64,000 nucleotides of DNA from Craspedostauros australis (lineage: Eukaryota; Bacillariophyta; Bacillariophyceae; Mastogloiales; Achnanthaceae): assembly GCA_026770025.1 (NCBI GenBank), contig JAMXDE010000089.1:1-64000 (forward strand), read 5' to 3'. The position numbers and the translations under genes were made by a program. The notes beneath the pieces were generated by a model. The model was given only the letters and a program-made list of their open reading frames with translations, ran no database searches and had not been told where the DNA came from. Positions 60,204-64,000 of this stretch are shown one piece after another; the stretch's first letter is position 1, and each line of letters starts with the position of its first letter.

Positions 60204-61808
60204 CAGACCAATGGAAACACTCAATGACCATTTCGAACCACCTTTGTGTCACGATCAATGATCTTTCGCATTCGTTGTGCTTCGACAGATGTCCAAACAG
60301 ACAAGGATCTTCTTTGGTGGTTTTTGTTGGAGCCACGGAAGCAACAGTGCAGTCGAACGAGTCGGAAACCGTATCCAAAAGACCGACAAAGACAACAAAC
60401 AACAAAAGGAAGTCGTCCAAAGCAAAAACACAGACCCTCGGCCATAATCCATCATTAGAACCACTTCTTTATTCATCTTACATCGCTACGTTTCAAGGAA
60501 GGCAAAGAGCTCCAAATCAATCTTTCATGTTCCATCCGCCGTATTCACAAGGGCGGACAGAGCTCGACAGGAATCAGCGGGTGAGAGTGAGGGAGAGATC
60601 TACTCTACTGTACTCTACTCTATTGCGCAGGCAATGGCACAGGCGCTCGCATGTCTCGTAGAGGATAGTAGAGTAGTCTTCTTTACCATTGCATTTGCCT
60701 CCATTTGCATGCGCTAGCCGTCGATGATGTCACCTTCTGTTGCTCCGGGCAATGCTCGCAGCGTCAGCGCATCAAGGTGACGTCGAAGTCGAAGCTGAAG
60801 TGCACCGAATTCTTTCCCTTTAGTCTCGCTCTTATATCGGCATGTCAACGCATGATATCAATACTCGCCGCGACCTGTGGACAGTAGAGACCATCGCGTT
60901 GATGGTGCTCGTGCCTTCCACGCCACCGTTGATTGTGTGGCATAGGAGCGGCCTTCCACGTAAACCCTGCAATATCCTGCATGCACATCGTCTTGGTTCA
61001 GTCGCCACACCACGCCATGTCACGTTGCGGCACCGGCGACTTCGTCAACGCCACAAGAAGATGGTCCGCAGAAGCAGCAGGATTGGAAGTGTACTTCCGC
61101 TCCGTTTCCTTTCGTGCTGCTCGATGCGGTCTCCTGGTACAAAGCTCGACACCGTAGCGGCGTTGCGGATGCGCGACCCGCTCCATCCATGCATTGCGGA
61201 CGGACTACCCAGGTACGAATCGTCCGGGACCATCTTGGGCGGCACATTGCCTTACTGCTTCCAAGGCAAATACAGCTCGCCCCTCGATGCAAGGCGGAAG
61301 AGTTCGTAGCTGTAGGATCCAACGAACCCAAGGATGGCAACACCCGCAAAGATGGGAATGAAGAGATCGCGGTCAGTTTCGGATGAGCTCATCTCTTCCT
61401 CGCCGCCTGATGAGCGCTCCCTCTGCAGCCGCTGCAGCTCGTTGCGGAGCTTCGACGCATCGCTGGAAGCTGTCGGTAGCTTGTCATTCGTTGACGATGT
61501 CTTGGAGCTGCCCCAACCATCGTCTTCGTCGCTGCCACCATCCGCGTCTTTGATGTTGAATATCGCGGATCCAGCAGAGTGCCGCCCTTCTCTTCTCTGC
61601 TGCTGCGCAGTCAGGCCATGGAATGGTTTGGTGCATTGCTAGTGATGGCACAATGATCGGATTTGGAAGGCTCCCACTTCAACCATCACGATCGCGACGA
61701 CGAGGAACAGCTGGCATGACATGATCGTGGTGACCAGAATGAGTGGCCTTGCTGTCAGATTCATCAGTCCTTTCCGAGTCTCTCGCTGTCGTTGGTGATG
61801 TTGATGCT
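60204..61808. repeat. Truncated duplicated unit D
   Basis: Homologous to 142-1744 of unit A. It starts at the Harb-1 target CAG and ends abruptly at GATGTTGATGCT (61808), after which the sequence is unrelated to the unit. The breakpoint is the right boundary of the duplicated array. The stretch 60204-61251 contains no clear gene, as in the other copies. Confidence 0.88.
61252..61764 (-). pseudogene. LPWKQ membrane gene, copy D, broken by TAG
   Basis: Start ATG (61764) and the signal segment are present, and the codon mutated in A and C is CGA here. A different stop, TAG at 61639-61641 (CAG in the intact copy, HHQQ to HH-stop-Q), interrupts just after the VGAFQIRS region. The rest including FAGVAILGF and LPWKQ is intact. 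This lesion is not at CpG and is independent of the one in A and C. The 5' flank of the gene is replaced by unrelated sequence after 61808. Confidence 0.65.
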
Positions 61809-62433
61809 AATAGAGCCCAAACGTAATGGCTGTTGTCTTGTTGGCTGTTCTTTAGCTGTAGGCAGAGGCTTGACTGGCAAGCGATCCGGACGAGAGTCTT
61901 CTGTTCCACAAGTAGTCAATTTAGAATACTGGTAGATGGTGAAGAAACGTGCGGATTATGAGATTAGTGCTATGGTTCTTCTCTTCGAGGGGAATCTCCT
62001 GTGGTGTCCTGTTTGACAATGCGTGTGGGTTGTGTAGCCCGAGTACCGTGGGTCGAGATCCGTCGTCTGGGTTCTGTGAGAGACAATGGGCGATGATGCC
62101 CGTAGTTGTGGCTTTGGTTCCGTGCGTCGGTGTTTTGGCGACGGCGGGTGTCAGAAACTTGGTTATCGGAACCCCATTGGTTCCTTGACACGAATTCCGA
62201 AGATCCGCTTCAAGGTTCTGGATCTGTCTCCAAACGTGGGGTTCGGCGAAGTGTCCGTTCGATCTACTGGAATGCCTACGAGTCGGATGATTCGTAGTCT
62301 CTCTCGCTAAGGTGGTTACTAGTTTAGCTCTATTACTCCCCTTCATCTCACGTTGAAACGTGAGTTGACTGAAAGCAAGAAAGCTAATCGTAGTGTGGTT
62401 TGTTCCGCCGCCCAAGATGGCGGCGAGCGGTCT
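61809..62433. other. Single-copy sequence next to the array, no clear gene
   Basis: Not found elsewhere in the window. A minus-strand frame covers most of it (62415-61921, ending ...RTFLHHLPVF). It could be a downstream exon of the gene at 62434-64000, but I see no domain, and an alternative phase is also partly open. The region is compatible with a 3' UTR. Confidence 0.35.
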
Positions 62434-63012
62434 TCATTCGGACTGTTCGTTGTTGTCGTAGTAGCCGTGGCGTTGTTGGCGGTTGGCGAGCATGGTTTCC
62501 AATGCCTTGTTCAACGAGGAGGTGATGCTGACCTGCTGAACTTGGTTGATATGGTCGAGCCCTCCGCAGAAGAGGATATCGGCGAGGGTTTGGATGACCA
62601 TAGGTGTCCTCTCGTCGTTTTGGAGGACGGCCTTGATCTGAGCTGTGGGGTCGGGAGGCATCTGGAAGATGGATGGTTGCATCATCGTTGGTCCTCTGTT
62701 GCTGGACATGATGTATCCGGACCGAAGGCGTCGGGGTGACGGGTATGCTATCGCTGGTCGGACCTCCGTTCGGGCTCTCTTGTTGGCATTGCTGATCTCC
62801 GGAGTGTCGGGGGTCGATGGTAGGGGATGCTTCGAGGCACGGAGCTGTCAGGTATTGGCGTTCACGTACTCATTGTAATTCACGGGTGCCGGGTACGCGG
62901 TTGCTACCGGCACGTCATCATCGGTTGGTTCCTCCGGTGGTGTAGGGACCTCTGGTTGCTCATCCTGGGTTGTGGGAGGCACTGATTCTGCCGTCTCGGT
63001 AGGTTCTTCCAT
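62434..63012 (-). CDS. Uncharacterised frame with an internal TGA, minus strand
   Basis: From an ATG in a good context at 63012 (CGACCATGGAAG), an acidic Pro/Thr-rich 54-codon frame runs to TGA at 62848-62850 (NEYVNANT-TGA-CAG). The same phase continues open and protein-like for 138 codons (PSTPDTPEISNANKRARTEVRP, then PPDPTAQIKAVLQNDERTPMVIQTLADILF and an Asn/Gln-rich end NRQQRHGYYDNNEQ). The codons around the stop (ACC TGA CAG) resemble those at the Copia-1 gag end (ACC TGA CAA). This may be the 3' part of the gene at 62904-64000 after a frameshift or intron. I do not recognise a family. Confidence 0.45.
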
Positions 63013-64000
63013 GGTCGTGGTGGGGCCCTTTCCGTGTTGATGGTCCCGCTTGTGGATTTCTTGGCGGACCTGACCTGTTTGATCATCTTGATTCCCGACG
63101 TTCCCGAGGAAATGGTGGAGTCCTCGGATTCGTCGAAGAGCCCCTCTCTTTTGGGACGGTTGTTTTGCTTGCTGCTGGCTCCAGAGCCGGGTCGTCGTGA
63201 CGCTTGGCTTCGTTTGGTCGACTTGCCTTCTGGTCGGTAGATGGACCCAGAATCGTCGCTGTCGCCGGGCTCCGGGACGGATGCGCTGTCCACGGAATGG
63301 TCGGCTGGGATCATGGGCTTTGGGCGTACCTTGTCGGTATACCCTTGTCCATCTCGCGTGGCTGTCAAGATTTTGGACGCCGGTGATGGTCGTGAGGATC
63401 GCCTGACGGGAGGTCTGGGGTTGCTGATTACCGCTCCACTTGCGATCTCTGCTTCCACATCGATCACGCTTCCTGGGTCCTGCGATTCTTGGTCTCCATC
63501 GCGGCACACCTCTGATTCAGATTCCAGATGGCTGGCTTCTTCTGCGGACATCTTTTCGTCGAAGTATCCGTCGGGGATCTCGTCCAGGAACCTTCCTTCT
63601 GGTGTCTCTCCCTCTTCGAGACTGGGACGGTTGTCTTCGAGGGATGGTATTCCATTGACCATCTCATCGTCGTCGGTGGGAGGAAGAGGCTCGTTCGCGA
63701 GTGCCTTCTTCTCTCGTGCGAGGTTGATGGCGAGGGTGTCGCTTTGTTTTCGGACCATTCGTGCCTTCCTTGCGCGTGCGAGGATGATCGGGATCCGGTT
63801 CTTCCTCACCTTGAAAAAGTGGCATATGGATGGCTTCCGCATGGTTGCGCGGTATTCGTCAGGTGGTTCGCCCCATGCGCCGTCTTGAGCGGGGTAGAAG
63901 CACTGACCATCGGCTATGGCGATGCTGAGGACCTCGGTGGTTTGGAGGTCGTTATCCAGGTATTCGGAGAGGGTGAGAGGGTAGATGGATTGTTTCTCCA
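62904..64000 (-). CDS. Uncharacterised Ser/Glu-rich protein, start beyond the window
   Basis: The frame is open from the window edge (…QSIYPLTLSEYLDNDLQ) to 62904, about 365 codons. The first 70 residues look folded (ADGQCFYPAQDGAWGEPPDEYRA). The rest is disordered: long acidic stretches (LPPTDDDEMVNG, EEASHLESESEV), basic patches (PPVRRSSRPSP) and many Ser/Pro. A GTGAGG within HFFKVRKN (about 63805) could be a splice donor, because the folded part ends there. The coding-like character shifts to the next frame near 63000 (see 62434-63012), so a frameshift or intron is likely. It is outside the duplicated array and has no recognised domain. Confidence 0.5.
   Translation of the reverse strand, partial: EKQSIYPLTLSEYLDNDLQTTEVLSIAIADGQCFYPAQDGAWGEPPDEYRATMRKPSICHFFKVRKNRIPIILARARKARMVRKQSDTLAINLAREKKALANEPLPPTDDDEMVNGIPSLEDNRPSLEEGETPEGRFLDEIPDGYFDEKMSAEEASHLESESEVCRDGDQESQDPGSVIDVEAEIASGAVISNPRPPVRRSSRPSPASKILTATRDGQGYTDKVRPKPMIPADHSVDSASVPEPGDSDDSGSIYRPEGKSTKRSQASRRPGSGASSKQNNRPKREGLFDESEDSTISSGTSGIKMIKQVRSAKKSTSGTINTERAPPRPWKNLPRRQNQCLPQPRMSNQRSLHHRRNQPMMTCR

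Noticed and set aside
61679-61909. 76-codon minus-strand frame across the unit D boundary
   Set aside because: Chimeric frame spanning the duplication breakpoint and out of phase with the LPWKQ gene.

Overview
The window looks like nuclear DNA of a stramenopile alga, most likely a diatom. Supporting observations are three unrelated Ty1/copia families whose Gag and RT motifs resemble those of diatoms and oomycetes, a PIF/Harbinger-like DNA transposon, ankyrin and BTB genes, and a small membrane protein with an ASAFAP-like plastid signal. The species cannot be named from the sequence. All names used here (Copia-1, Copia-2, Copia-3, Harb-1, units A, X, B, C, D) are local labels.

The window is an array of a roughly 11.5-11.8 kb duplicated unit, interrupted by transposons. 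In order, a unit holds a CT-rich tract, a stretch without a clear gene, a minus-strand small membrane/plastid-type gene (LPWKQ gene), a Copia-1 element, a GAGGAGAGAAAC minisatellite, an ankyrin (ANK) gene, a BTB reading frame, a degenerate stretch, and a minus-strand multi-helix membrane gene. Unit A (1-11910) is followed by a Harb-1 copy (11911-24637) that carries a nested intact Copia-2 (12037-21173). Next comes half-unit X (24638-33237), split by an intact Copia-3 (27177-32422). Unit B is 33238-44717, unit C 44718-56606, a second Harb-1 copy 56607-60203, and truncated unit D 60204-61808. Positions 61809-64000 are single-copy sequence with an unrelated minus-strand gene that runs off the window.

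The duplications give internal pre-insertion alleles, so insertions can be dated and target-site duplications proved. Copia-2 lies in the left arm of one Harb-1 copy and the other Harb-1 copy has the empty site. Copia-3 lies in unit X and units A and C have the empty site. Copia-2 and Copia-3 have identical LTRs and open frames, so they are young. Copia-1 inserted before the unit was amplified, and its three copies carry different inactivating mutations, many at CpG.

The most interesting signals are these. Gag and pol are separated only by an in-frame UGA-C stop in both Copia-1 and Copia-3, suggesting readthrough. Copia-3 has a 14-nt perfect complement of its own LTR exactly at the primer-binding position, suggesting self-priming. 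Copia-2 has a hydrophobic two-helix insert between its zinc knuckle and its protease. The Harb-1 copy at 11911-24637 has mismatched flanks (CAG/CTG), which mark a recombination junction. The linked ANK and BTB reading frames vary in repeat number and in surface codons among paralogues.
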